This document shows, one piece after another, positions 48,401 through 56,806 of a stretch of 64,000 nucleotides of DNA; position 1 is the stretch's first letter, and each line of letters begins with the position of its first letter. Position numbers and translations under genes: made by a program. This stretch comes from Pseudomonas sp. HR96 (GTDB taxonomy: Bacteria; Pseudomonadota; Gammaproteobacteria; Pseudomonadales; Pseudomonadaceae), in NCBI RefSeq assembly GCF_034059295.1, contig NZ_CP139141.1, forward strand, positions 851,001 to 915,000. The letters are read 5' to 3'. The notes under the pieces were generated by a model. The model was not told where the DNA came from and did not search any database. It worked only from the letters and a program-made list of their open reading frames with translations.

Positions 48401-50504
48401 GCTGCAGCCCAGCCAGAGGCGTCCACTGCAAGACGCCTTTGAGCGGGGCGTCGGACAGGCTGATGGCGAACGAGTTGCTGATCTCGGCACGGTCGTGGGT
48501 ACTGGAAAAACTCAAGTAGAGACTGTGTTGGACAAGCCCTGGAGGAGGGCGTTGATCGAGCAGGTCGGCCAGTGCGTCGAGCAGGGTGGTGTCGATCTTG
48601 CCCTCATCCCTGGCTTGTGCGAGATCGGCACGCAGCAGGGTGTCATAGGCTTTGCGGGTCTCGCGCGCGATGTCCAGCACGCCTTGGGCGCACCGATAAG
48701 TATGGCTCTCGAAATAGGTCAGGCGATTCTTGTAATTCTCCTTGAATGTCCTGGTGTGGCTGTCGACGCGACCGAGCAGCCATTGCGCGTCTGGCCAGGC
48801 CAGGGGCTTACCCTTGGCGTCCGCCAGGCTGACCCCGTAGATGACGTTGCCGATGCCATAACCCGTCAGGCGCTTGAGAAAGAATTCCTCCAGTGTGTGA
48901 GAGGTGCCATCGTAGACCAGGCGCACTGCTGCTGTGTCCAGCAGACCCTCGCTGACCGTGATGATCTCGGGCGATAGCTGCCCCTCGATGCATTCGCCAA
49001 TGCTGGGTTGCAGGCTGCGCAGTTGATCGTAGCGTTTGGCCAGCGCCTGGATCTGGCGGATGCGGCTGGACAGATCAGAGGTCACCGATGTCACGCTGGT
49101 GAGTGGCACCTGCTTGCGTCGGCCGATTGCCATCCAGCGGCCAGCGCTATCGATGCAGTCGAGACGACGATCAAGCAGCGCGCGGATGTCCAGGGCGTCG
49201 TCGAAGTTGGCGATGGCGGCTTCGGGCTGCCCGGCGGGCTTGCCCAGGACATGAATGAGGTTGTGCTGAATGACCTCGATGATCGACTGCACCACCGCGC
49301 CAGGCAAGGTGGCTGTCACCGGCTCGAGGGCGACCGCGCGAGCAGCGGAGGTTTGCAGCGCAGGCCAATGGCGTGGGGAAATGCCCTGTGGGCGGTGCTC
49401 CTGCAGGCTCACCTCGCGAAAGAACTCCTTGAGCGCTGCTTCGCCGGGGAAGCGGCGTATGCCCGTGTTTGCCGAGTAGACGAACAGCGGGTCATCGGCC
49501 GCAGCGCTCCCGGGCAGCACCACGAGCCCCGCGTAGGGGATGTCATCGTCGAGGCCATCGACGTTGTAGGCTAAACGTCGTACCGGTGGCGAATCGGCAA
49601 TCAGAGCCTCATGCATCCACTTCGCCTGGGCGGCGTCCAGCACGCCGTCGCGGTGGCCATTGAGGACGGCGCGAGCGAAGCCGTCGGCAACGATCACCAT
49701 GGCCGCAGCGCTTCGATTCATGTCGGCCTCGTCAGGCGTAGCCGTCCACCAGCGGCTCAACACCTCGCCATAGGTTTGCCGCAGCCCACTCACCGCGCGG
49801 TTTACCGCCTGCTCCCAGGCACTGGCGTCGGCGCCGGAAAGCAGCGTGCCTGCGCCATCCACATAGCGTCGCTCGACCTTCGACTCGTTGTTTTGGTTGC
49901 ACAGTACCTGCAATGCCGCCTCGCCGAGGCTGGAAGTGGCCACCGGTTTGTCGGTTTTGCTGTCCACTTGCAGTAACAGGTGTTCATGTACGGCTTGCGA
50001 GGCAGGCAACAAGGACTTGAATTGAGCCTGCAGGGCGATGGCAAGGGTGGCGGGCAGCCTTGGCAGTTCGCCGACCCATAGGGCCATCTGTTCCAGGCGT
50101 TGGGTCTGTACCAGCACCTGGTGCTGAGACCATTGATCGAACACGGCCCGTTTCATCTCAAGGTAGTTAAGCCGCGGCGCAGTGCCCGTCCAGCCCTTCA
50201 GGGGGGCTTGCAGAGCTTGCTCGGCGAGTTGTGGTGAATCGTGAGCTGCCAGGCCTGACCAGACGCTGTAGGTATAGGCTGCAGGTTTGTTCGCCTCGGC
50301 GTAGGTGATGAGCAATGCGGCGCCGGGCAGTGGGTGCACATTCGTGACCATTTCTACCTTCATGTCCACCGGCAGTTCATCTTGCATCTGCGACAACCAG
50401 CGAGCTTCCAGCTCACTGATAGCCTCGGTTTCATAGGCAGACTTCACGGCGGCGAGAAAGCCGCTGGCCAGTCGTTCGGTTTCGAAATAGGGGATGGTCG
50501 ACAT
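45438..50504 (-). CDS. giant toxin-like protein with C-terminal zinc metallopeptidase domain (DUF6543/dermonecrotic-toxin type)
   Basis: 1688 residues, no signal peptide. The long helical body resembles the DUF6543 / dermonecrotic toxin-like proteins of pseudomonads (for example GNVIYGVSLADAKGKPLAWP and LRIYEALLDRCAQMATPQLS). Near the end HHQASTLLHELSHLVLKTED puts a zinc-binding HELSH at 1548-1552. A downstream Asp (about 1559) and NADSLALLI (about 1657) follow, the layout of aspzincin / M35-type lysine-specific endopeptidases. It is a single gene with only a weak CAGG ribosome site. It probably acts on host or competitor cells, but the export route and target are unknown. No immunity gene is visible beside it. 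Confidence 0.75.
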   Translation of the reverse strand: MSTIPYFETERLASGFLAAVKSAYETEAISELEARWLSQMQDELPVDMKVEMVTNVHPLPGAALLITYAEANKPAAYTYSVWSGLAAHDSPQLAEQALQAPLKGWTGTAPRLNYLEMKRAVFDQWSQHQVLVQTQRLEQMALWVGELPRLPATLAIALQAQFKSLLPASQAVHEHLLLQVDSKTDKPVATSSLGEAALQVLCNQNNESKVERRYVDGAGTLLSGADASAWEQAVNRAVSGLRQTYGEVLSRWWTATPDEADMNRSAAAMVIVADGFARAVLNGHRDGVLDAAQAKWMHEALIADSPPVRRLAYNVDGLDDDIPYAGLVVLPGSAAADDPLFVYSANTGIRRFPGEAALKEFFREVSLQEHRPQGISPRHWPALQTSAARAVALEPVTATLPGAVVQSIIEVIQHNLIHVLGKPAGQPEAAIANFDDALDIRALLDRRLDCIDSAGRWMAIGRRKQVPLTSVTSVTSDLSSRIRQIQALAKRYDQLRSLQPSIGECIEGQLSPEIITVSEGLLDTAAVRLVYDGTSHTLEEFFLKRLTGYGIGNVIYGVSLADAKGKPLAWPDAQWLLGRVDSHTRTFKENYKNRLTYFESHTYRCAQGVLDIARETRKAYDTLLRADLAQARDEGKIDTTLLDALADLLDQRPPPGLVQHSLYLSFSSTHDRAEISNSFAISLSDAPLKGVLQWTPLAGLQPYSNLTWMRHAINRTLTSAVDMREWATLLAPWAGRQLVRESALPPSTTQRAQLVIEPAAGNLVSNLCASERIRHKAQAAEDLTLATSCRFDPQLFRRYLTSRDDPLTVGIRGSSEALYNTRFNFTLPKWLTSASATDLRIYEALLDRCAQMATPQLSYLFGVPDTLSYAREKLRAALLADDSNYPDDSDQISVTLAHYETEYPQTGQTPGMLPAHTSRVTRTLTEFSLTHFTEFSTAAMYVGVAQPGKTVPDPSYLRDLVTRVDVGTSYQQLLADKLSSKDPDFQKRRQLFTLGMHPNLMACAFQARMEKSLSRTAAHYFARVLGSPDALAREPVDGVALQFGPLQLQAGNMQPDTVDSLFVVAPVDPLKGPLVLYAAYRDDYILTEFTDRADLLKRLHDDKRLEALVLDNLGVTERARYSHGGLVRPNMLVGPEDNFTFEPDPGLTRLVLEPIKGNVFHYLFEQNNKTLIHRASLRTVTSGQAKWQVWREMLRLSIEQATVLAPRPLAVLINLWQAFEWLEASLQSARKRSWGQALAEFTTALASFATLHDPHANTALDRVPGPREIGPDKKPAPSEPLMTIAMETTSQRLSREFEAHDVVLDGLSFDPATRIYSSRDGTRSYVPLDGKVYEVRSLDARWYIIKGDQTGPAIRLRSDDLWELQMGLRGGNEDLVAALEIAQIEANIPKVFTVQGNGIAEIASNHYGYALQIQTAHALAVRMLSTTLGNLFAWHTWEPLPEITRDILRSTFGEEPNERVLTRLRSHCKALLDELLGPNMSPLTSNRYVSGYNVPGQIPRIALTYRGDAKKRIFLTELFFKIIDDVRMNSMARDVDLLAHHQASTLLHELSHLVLKTEDIAYVDAIVPSLDVLERSTPSSLAFYNRVKDAWEKGFTAATPPDQLFKVHDIYGLRDLRTRDGSAKAAVLRLSGTTTLDEAREVFRDNAEKRADMILSNADSLALLISRLGQSSTLEVERAAQAQAENGK

Positions 50505-50809
50505 GCTTGCACCTGTTGGCAGTAGCCCGAAGATGGACGAGGCGACAGGCTAAAAGGGGCAGGTGGTGACTGGCGGTAGATATGGCGCGAGGCGCAAATC
50601 TCAGAATCTTGCGAACATGCAACTTGCACGCAGTTTTACCGATGAGCGTGCACTCTGCACGATCCTGTCATCAGCTCGATGTCATAACTATCTGTTTATT
50701 AAGGAAATTATAATTACCGATAAGTGGCACACCCCGTGCAACTACCTATAGCAACCCTGCTGCCAGGACACCGAGGCCGCAGAATTTTCGAAAAACAGGA
50801 GTGACTCGT
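50505..50809. other. 305-bp AT-rich upstream region
   Basis: It divides the leftward toxin-like gene and the rightward BON gene. The block 50655-50735 is much richer in A and T than its surroundings (for example TTTATTAAGGAAATTATAAT) and probably holds promoters for both. No RNA gene or coding frame is supported. Confidence 0.55.
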
Positions 50810-51154
50810 ATGAAGAAGTTTGCTATTGCCGCCGCTACTGCCGCCGCCCTGACCCTGACTCTGGGCAACGCTGCCTTCGCCGCCGAAGCTGCCCCAATGC
50901 AGCTGGCCGCCAGCGAAGCCACCCAGGCTAAAGAAGGTGTTTCCGACACCTGGATCACCACCAAGGTGAAATCGGATCTGGTCACCGAAAAAGGCATTCC
51001 GGGCACCGACATCAAGGTAGAAACCAACAAAGGCGTGGTTTCCCTGTCGTCGACTGTCGCGATCACCGAAGCGCAGAAAACCACTGCCGTGGCGATCACC
51101 AAAAAGATCAAAGGCGTACGCGCCGTATCGGCTGATGGTCTGAAAGCCGAGTAA
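50810..51154 (+). CDS. periplasmic BON-domain protein (OsmY-like)
   Basis: 114 residues from ATG 50810 with AGGAG 8 nt upstream. A signal peptide (MKKFAIAAATAAALTLTLGN, cut near AFAAEA) is followed by a single BON domain (DTWITTKVKSDLVTEKGIPG, then DIKVETNKGVVSLSSTV and VRAVSADGLKAE). BON proteins bind the envelope and are often stress-induced. E. coli OsmY has two such domains; this has one. Confidence 0.9.
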   Translation: MKKFAIAAATAAALTLTLGNAAFAAEAAPMQLAASEATQAKEGVSDTWITTKVKSDLVTEKGIPGTDIKVETNKGVVSLSSTVAITEAQKTTAVAITKKIKGVRAVSADGLKAE

Positions 51155-51188
51155 GTTCATGCGAAGACCGGAAGGATCCGGTCACTCA

Positions 51189-51217
51189 AGCCCCGGCCCT
51201 GTGCCGGGGCTTTTTTT
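51189..51217 (+). terminator. terminator of the BON gene
   Basis: AGCCCCGGC-CCTGT-GCCGGGGCT followed by a T-run. Confidence 0.9.
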
Positions 51218-51304
51218 ATGGAAGGCGGGTAGGTGAGGGCTCGGGTGCAGGCAAATTCTGGGGCCTTTGACGTCATCAAGAGCGAACCGGCCTGGCGGCC
51301 TCTC

Positions 51305-51425
51305 GGGGGCTTTGCCCCCTCCCACATGAGACGCGCCTGGCGTGGCAACGACTGACTGAGCGAGGTCGTAGGAGGGGGCCAAGCCCCCGATCTGTTGATC
51401 TGCTTGGAGGGGGTTTGCCCCCTCC
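51305..51425. repeat. cluster of three GGGGGC-type palindromes (REP-like)
   Basis: GGGGGC-TTT-GCCCCC (51305-51319), GGGGGC-CAA-GCCCCC (51374-51388) and GGAGGGGG-TTTG-CCCCCTCC (51406-51425). Each is flanked by similar CTCCCAC or GTAGGAG ends. The same core is in the dapB-carA gap. Together with the terminator they fill the 302 bp between the BON and DUF2845 genes. Confidence 0.75.
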
Positions 51426-51456
51426 CACGACCCCACTTCGCAGAGGGTCCGCGCCA

Positions 51457-51768
51457 TCAATCCCCGCGCTTGCTGCGAATCTCGGTCAACCGCCCGCCTT
51501 CGAAGCGCAGGTACTGGTACATGCCATTGGCCGGGCCATACAGCCACTCCTCGATCGGCACCTGGTTGTAGCGACCGCCATAACCCTGCGCATCGATATA
51601 GCCAAGGAACGAGCGGCTGACCGGCTCGCCGCACTTGCGCGCCACTTCCACGGCAGGGTCGCCGGTGGAGACGATGGCGCTGGCGCAGCGCAAGGTTGAG
51701 GCGGCGTGGGCCAATGCGCTGTAGCTGCCCAGCGCCAAGCACAATATGGCCACTGCTGATTTCGTCAT
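51457..51768 (-). CDS. DUF2845 periplasmic protein
   Basis: 103 residues. Signal peptide MTKSAVAILCLALGSYSALA (cut after AHA), then STLRCASAIVSTGDPAVEVA, KCGEPVSRSF and EEWLYGPANGMYQYLRFEGG, the DUF2845 pattern with two Cys. Function unknown. Its ATG overlaps the stop of the DUF748 gene by 4 nt, so the two are translated together. Confidence 0.85.
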   Translation of the reverse strand: MTKSAVAILCLALGSYSALAHAASTLRCASAIVSTGDPAVEVARKCGEPVSRSFLGYIDAQGYGGRYNQVPIEEWLYGPANGMYQYLRFEGGRLTEIRSKRGD

Positions 51769-54701
51769 TCTGCGTCCAGATGCATTGGGGTGATGACCTT
51801 GCCGTCCCCTTGGGCCGGGCCGAAGCTGGCGTCGAGGAGGAACACGCGATCGTCGGCGAGCTTGCCTTGGTCTACCAGCCAGGCCTTGATGCTGGCGGCG
51901 CGGGCCTGGGCCAGCTGACGCAGCAACGGCACGCTGTCGCTCCAGGAACCCACCACCGCATCGTGCAGCCTGGCGTTGCGCTGCGCCTTGTCGAGCTGCG
52001 CCCAATCGGCCGGCGGCTGCTGCTTGAGCTGGGTGCGATAGATCGCTTCGAGCATGGCCGGTTTTTCGTCTTCCGGAACCTGCACCTGCGAGGCCTGCGC
52101 CGGCACCTTGTCGCCGCGGCGCTGGAGGATCTTGTACCAGCTGCTCTGGTATTCGCGGTCCAGACGCTGCTGGGCGATCAAGGGGCCGTCGGCGTTCTGC
52201 GCGCTGGTGCCTTCGACTTCCAGGCGCAGCGCCGGGCGTGCCTTGAGCGCAGCAGCCAGCTTGCCCAAGGTCTGCTGGGCCGGGCCGTCGAGGTTGCTGC
52301 TGCCGGCGGCGAACTCGACGCTGCCCAGGTCCTGCGAGTCGCCGCCGGCGATCAAGCCGCCAATGAATTTGAACGGCGCCTGTGCGGCGCGCAGCACCAG
52401 GTTGCGCAGGGTCTGCCAGACGATCGGCATGACGCTGAATTGCGGGTCGTTGAGGTTGCCCGTCACCGGCAGCTCGATGCTGATCTTGCCCTGGGTGTCC
52501 TTGAGCAAGGCAATCGCCAGGCGCACCGGCAGGCTGGTGGCATCCGGGCTGTCGACCTTCTCGCCCAGTTGCAACTGGTCGACCAGTACCTTGTTCTCGG
52601 CCTGCAACTGACCCTTGGTGATCTTGTAGTGCAGGTCCAGGTCCAGGCGCCCCTTGCGGATGCGGTAGCCGGCGAACTTGCCGGAGTAGGGCGTCAGGGT
52701 GGTCAGCTCGACATGCTTGAAGCTGGTGGCGATGTCCAGGCTGGCCAGCGGGTCGAATGGGTTGAGGCTGCCGCCGATGGTGACCGGCGCGTAGCGGTCG
52801 ACCTTGCCCTGGATGTCGACCTTGGCCGGGGCCGGCTGGCGGTTGTCGAGGGTGCCGATCTGGCCGTTGAGCTGCTGGATGGCGGTGGCGAAGTTGGGCT
52901 TGAGGCTGAAGTCGGCGAAGTTGGCCGAGCCGTCGTTGATCGCCACGGCGCCAACGTGGATGCCCATGGGTCTGGCCTTCGCCTCGGCCACTGCAGCCTT
53001 GCTCTGCGGTGCGCTATCGGCGGGCTGCTTGACCAGCAGGTCGTCGATATTGGTGGTGTGGTTCTCGTTGATCATGAAGCGCGCATACGGCTGCTGCAGC
53101 GTGACCTTGGCGATGCTCAGGCTGTCGCCGTGCTGGTAGTCGACGCCGTCGAGGACCAGCTTGTCCCATTTGACGAAGTCCCGCGAACCGAGGGTGTCGA
53201 GGGTGTGCAACTGGTCGACCTCGGCCCGTCCGGTCAGTGCGAAGGCCAGCGGTTCGGTGCTCTTGAGGTTGACCGCCAGGTCGCTGTCGAGCATGCCGCT
53301 GCGCAGTTCCAGCTTGATGAACGGGGTGATGTAGGCCTGGGCCACGCGCAGGTCGATGTCGCGGGTGGTGACGGCCAGTTTGGCGGCCATCGGCTTGAGG
53401 GTCACTGAGCCTGTGGCGGTGAGCTTGCCCTGCTTGCCCAGGCCGGTGTCGAGCTTGAGGCTGAAGGGGCTCTGACCGAGGCTGTCGAAGTCATGCAGGT
53501 CGAGGTTGAGCGGGCCGAGGTCGATGGCCACCGGATCGACGGGCACGCGGTCGGCCAGGTGCACGCTGTAGTCGCGCAGCTGCACGTCCTTGAGCAGCAC
53601 CTGCCAGGGCTTGCTGGCCGCCGTCGGCGTTGGCGCGGGTGGCTGATCGGCCGTAGCCGGTGCGCCAGCAGCCTGCGCGGCGGCCTTGTCGGCCTTGCTC
53701 GGCTGGCTGGCGAACAGCTTCTGCCAGTCCAGCTCGCCGTCCTTTTCCCGCGCAGCCCAGGTTTCCAGTTTCTCGCTGTGGATCTGACCCACGGTAACCT
53801 GCTGTTTGGCCAGGTCCAGCGCGGTATCGCTGACGTCCAGCCGCGCCAGGCGCACCAGCGGACGGCCATCCGGGGCGTTGATGGCCAAGGGTGCGACGCT
53901 CAAGGCGGCGTTGCTAAGTTTCAGCTGGGTGTCGTGGGACAGGTCGAGCTGGTACTCGGTGCTGAAGTTGAGCACGCCGTTTTCCAGTGCCAGCGGCAGC
54001 GCGTCGCGCACATAGGGCCACCAGACCTTCATCTGGCCGTCGCTGAGCTTGAGCTTGCCGGCCGACATGATCGGGTTCAGGCCTACGGTGCCGCTCCACT
54101 CGATCTGCCCACCCTCGGGGCCGGCGGCGACCAGGGTCATGTCGGCCTGGTCGTCGGGCAGAGTGCTAAGGTTTTTCAGCTCCAGGTTCATCGAGTCGTA
54201 AACGAATTCGATCGGCTCGCTGGGCCGCAGGTCCTGGAAATGCAGGTAGCCGTCGGCCAGCTTGATGCTGGCGATGCGCAACGGGAAGGGTTTGCTCGGG
54301 GTGGCCGGCTCAGGCGATGCCGGTGGCAGTTTGAACAGCCCGGCCAGGTTGAGCGTGCCGTCCCTGGCGAACAGCAGTTCGGTGTGCGGCTTGTCCAGCT
54401 CGACGGCGGCCAGGTGCAGGGCGCCGGTCCACAGGCTGTCGATCTGCAGGTTGGCGTACAGCCGTTCGAAGGCTATCTGCTCCTGGCCGGGAGCGCCGAT
54501 GTGCAGGCCCCAGGCGGTCAGCTCGAGGCTGAAGGGGTTGAACTCGATGCGCTCCAGGTGGGCGGGCACGTTCGAGTAATTGGCCAGCTGCTGGTTGGCG
54601 ATGCGCAGGCCAACACCCGGAAGAATCAGGAACCCCAACAGGCTGTAGAGCGCGAGCAATACCACCAGGGTACCGATGATGCGTTTCAGAGCTTTGGCCA
54701 T
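51765..54701 (-). CDS. DUF748 AsmA-like envelope protein
   Basis: 978 residues from ATG 54701. One N-terminal membrane anchor (IIGTLVVLLALYSLLGFLIL) is followed by long beta-rich repeats typical of AsmA/DUF748 proteins (HLERIEFNPFSLELTAWGLH, RLYANLQIDSLWTGALHLAA). An Ala/Pro linker lies near 345-370. The last 200 residues include an OmpA-like stretch (VEFAAGSSNLDGPAQQTLGK) that may touch peptidoglycan. Relatives (TamB, YdbH) are thought to bridge membranes for phospholipid transfer; for DUF748 this is inference. Confidence 0.85.
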   Translation of the reverse strand: MAKALKRIIGTLVVLLALYSLLGFLILPGVGLRIANQQLANYSNVPAHLERIEFNPFSLELTAWGLHIGAPGQEQIAFERLYANLQIDSLWTGALHLAAVELDKPHTELLFARDGTLNLAGLFKLPPASPEPATPSKPFPLRIASIKLADGYLHFQDLRPSEPIEFVYDSMNLELKNLSTLPDDQADMTLVAAGPEGGQIEWSGTVGLNPIMSAGKLKLSDGQMKVWWPYVRDALPLALENGVLNFSTEYQLDLSHDTQLKLSNAALSVAPLAINAPDGRPLVRLARLDVSDTALDLAKQQVTVGQIHSEKLETWAAREKDGELDWQKLFASQPSKADKAAAQAAGAPATADQPPAPTPTAASKPWQVLLKDVQLRDYSVHLADRVPVDPVAIDLGPLNLDLHDFDSLGQSPFSLKLDTGLGKQGKLTATGSVTLKPMAAKLAVTTRDIDLRVAQAYITPFIKLELRSGMLDSDLAVNLKSTEPLAFALTGRAEVDQLHTLDTLGSRDFVKWDKLVLDGVDYQHGDSLSIAKVTLQQPYARFMINENHTTNIDDLLVKQPADSAPQSKAAVAEAKARPMGIHVGAVAINDGSANFADFSLKPNFATAIQQLNGQIGTLDNRQPAPAKVDIQGKVDRYAPVTIGGSLNPFDPLASLDIATSFKHVELTTLTPYSGKFAGYRIRKGRLDLDLHYKITKGQLQAENKVLVDQLQLGEKVDSPDATSLPVRLAIALLKDTQGKISIELPVTGNLNDPQFSVMPIVWQTLRNLVLRAAQAPFKFIGGLIAGGDSQDLGSVEFAAGSSNLDGPAQQTLGKLAAALKARPALRLEVEGTSAQNADGPLIAQQRLDREYQSSWYKILQRRGDKVPAQASQVQVPEDEKPAMLEAIYRTQLKQQPPADWAQLDKAQRNARLHDAVVGSWSDSVPLLRQLAQARAASIKAWLVDQGKLADDRVFLLDASFGPAQGDGKVITPMHLDAE

Positions 54702-54811
54702 TGCAAGGCGTCGCCTGTCGGATCGAAGGTGCTTGGAGTATGGCACGCGACAGCGGTTCCATAGAACAGCGGCTTCAAGTCACGGAATTTTCAGGACAAA
54801 GCGCCATGCAA

Positions 54812-55828
54812 TCAGAATTGCAGGACCAGGGTTTTCAGCGGCGGCTGTTGGTCGTGTGACGGAAAATCCGCCGCCGGCTCGATCACCTGCCATTCGCGCA
54901 CCGGCCGGCCGGTCTTCTCGGCGCAGCGCAACACCTGTTCGCGCCAGTCGGCCATGGCCACGCGGGCCAGGTTGTTGCAGCAGATAAGCACACCGTCGTC
55001 AGCGGTGGCCAGCACCGCTGGTTTGAGCAGGCTCTGGTAGTCGCGCAGCAGGTCGACGGTGCCGAAGGCGCTCTTGGCCCAGGCGGGCGGGTCGAGAAAT
55101 ACCAGGTCGTACTGGCGCTGTTCCAGGCGCACGTAGGGCGGTAGCTTGTGCCCACGGCGCTGGGTGATGGGCAGCCCGGCCAGTTGGCGGATGGCCGGGA
55201 AATAATCCGACTGGACAAATTGCATCGCTGCCAGCTCGGGGTTGAGCAGGCCGTTCTCCCGGCCGACTGCCAGGTTGCCTTCGGCGAAGTCCAGGTTGCA
55301 TACCTCGCGGGCGCCGCCGGCGGCCGCGCTGAGGCCGACCCCACAGGTGTAGGCGAACAGGTTGAGCACGCTCTTGCCCTGGCTGTGCTGCTTGACCCAG
55401 CCGCGGGCGGCGCGCAGGTCAAGGAACAGCAGCGGGTCCTGGCCGGGGTGGCGGCCGCGCACGCGGTAGTTCAGGCCCCATTCGTGGCCGATCAGGTCTT
55501 GCAGCGCATCCGGGGTGGCCTGGTAGACCGGGTCGTCGCGGTCGATGCGCGAATTGCCTTGCGAGCGGTCGTTGTAGACCAGCAGCAAGGGCAGGCCCAA
55601 GGCTTGTTCCACCTGGCCATGGAGGGCCAGCAGGTCATCGCGGCCCAGGCTTTGATGAAAGCTCTGTACCAGCAGCTGCGGACCGTAGCGGTCCACCGTG
55701 AGCCCACCAGCCCCTTCCTGGCTGCCGTGGAACAGGCGATAGCAGTCGGTGCCCTCGGCGTGCAGTTGGGCCAGCAGCGGCTGGCGCTGCGCGAGGGCGG
55801 CGGTGAGCGCCTGGGTCAGAGGGGGCAT
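54812..55828 (-). CDS. class I SAM-dependent methyltransferase (RlmI-like)
   Basis: 338 residues from MPPLTQALTAAL. A PUA-like N-terminal part (LFHGSQEGAGGLTVDRYGPQ) is followed by the Rossmann fold with SVLNLFAYTCGVGLSAAAGG and the NPPY-like catalytic segment VFLDPPAWAKSAFG. The architecture is that of rRNA cytosine-5 methyltransferase RlmI and its paralogues. The exact target base is not determined by the sequence. Confidence 0.85.
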   Translation of the reverse strand: MPPLTQALTAALAQRQPLLAQLHAEGTDCYRLFHGSQEGAGGLTVDRYGPQLLVQSFHQSLGRDDLLALHGQVEQALGLPLLLVYNDRSQGNSRIDRDDPVYQATPDALQDLIGHEWGLNYRVRGRHPGQDPLLFLDLRAARGWVKQHSQGKSVLNLFAYTCGVGLSAAAGGAREVCNLDFAEGNLAVGRENGLLNPELAAMQFVQSDYFPAIRQLAGLPITQRRGHKLPPYVRLEQRQYDLVFLDPPAWAKSAFGTVDLLRDYQSLLKPAVLATADDGVLICCNNLARVAMADWREQVLRCAEKTGRPVREWQVIEPAADFPSHDQQPPLKTLVLQF

Positions 55829-55921
55829 GCTGGAGGAGCCTTGAAGGAGAATGGGCGGGATTTTATCAGTGCTGGGCGGTTTTTGGGCTGTGTGCCTGGA
55901 CAAAACCAACCTTGCAGCCGT

Positions 55922-56794
55922 TTACACGGGCAAGCCCATGCGCCGCCGGGCCCGCTGCACCGAGCCATTGCGCACGGCCCAGCGCAGCAGCGGGGCCACG
56001 CTGCGTACGCCGCTGCGCACCAGCCGGCGTTGCAACTCGTTTTGCTGCAACGCCAGCATGCCACTGGCCCAGCGCGGCAACAGGTCGGTACCCGCCTGCA
56101 TCATCAAGGCGCCCATGGGCCGCGCCAACAGGCTGGGCGCCGGTGCGTGCAGCAGCAGGCGCACCACTTCATGGCTGCGGTGGTCGCACAGCAGCTGCGG
56201 GCGGATGTCGCTCAGGTAGTCCGCGACGTCCATGCGTGAGCGTGGCACATCACGCGCACCCAGGCGCTCGGCGACCAGGGCGATCTCATCGTAATAGCGG
56301 TCCTGATCGGCCCCCGACAGCAGCGGGTTGCGGTAGCGCAGGTGCGCGGCCAGAAAGTGGCTGACCTCGGCCACGTGCACCCAGGTGAGCAATGCCGGGT
56401 CGCTGGCGGCATAGGTGCGGCCATCTTCGGCGTGACCGGTCACCTGCAAATGGATGGTGCGCACCTTGTCGATCAGCCAGTCGGCATCGCCCGTCGCGCC
56501 AAAGGTGGTACCGGAAATGAACTGCCCGGTGCGGCGCAGGCGCCCGAGCATGTCCTGGCGAAAGTTGGAGTGGTCCCAGACCCCGGCCAGGGCCAGCGGG
56601 TGCAGGGCCTGCAGCATCAGCGCACTGATGCCGCCGATGAGCATGCTGGTGAAATCGCCATGCACCTGCCAGCTCACCGAGCCAGGGCCGAACAGGCCGG
56701 GGTCGCCCTTGGGGTTTTCCAGGTCGAGCTGGCCGAGCGCCAGGCCGGTCAGGCTCATGATCTGGGTTTCGATGCGGCGGCGGATGAATTCCAT
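55922..56794 (-). CDS. oxygenase MpaB family protein (DUF2236)
   Basis: 290 residues. The DUF2236 layout is present: GPGSVSWQVHGDFTSMLIGG, LQALHPLALAGVWDHSNFRQ, RLRRTGQFISGTTFG, VHLQV-type and LLTWVHVAEVSHFLAA. The conserved His residues suggest a heme- or metal-dependent oxygenase, as in rubber oxygenase and MpaB relatives. The substrate is unknown. It sits 12 bp downstream of acs on the same strand. Confidence 0.8.
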   Translation of the reverse strand: MEFIRRRIETQIMSLTGLALGQLDLENPKGDPGLFGPGSVSWQVHGDFTSMLIGGISALMLQALHPLALAGVWDHSNFRQDMLGRLRRTGQFISGTTFGATGDADWLIDKVRTIHLQVTGHAEDGRTYAASDPALLTWVHVAEVSHFLAAHLRYRNPLLSGADQDRYYDEIALVAERLGARDVPRSRMDVADYLSDIRPQLLCDHRSHEVVRLLLHAPAPSLLARPMGALMMQAGTDLLPRWASGMLALQQNELQRRLVRSGVRSVAPLLRWAVRNGSVQRARRRMGLPV

Positions 56795-56806
56795 GGGCCC
56801 TGCGCT

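Noticed and set aside
46605..48977. 790-codon plus-strand frame opposite the toxin-like gene
   Set aside because: Repetitive Gly/Gln/Val composition typical of an antisense frame; the minus-strand protein contains a metallopeptidase motif and fits a family.
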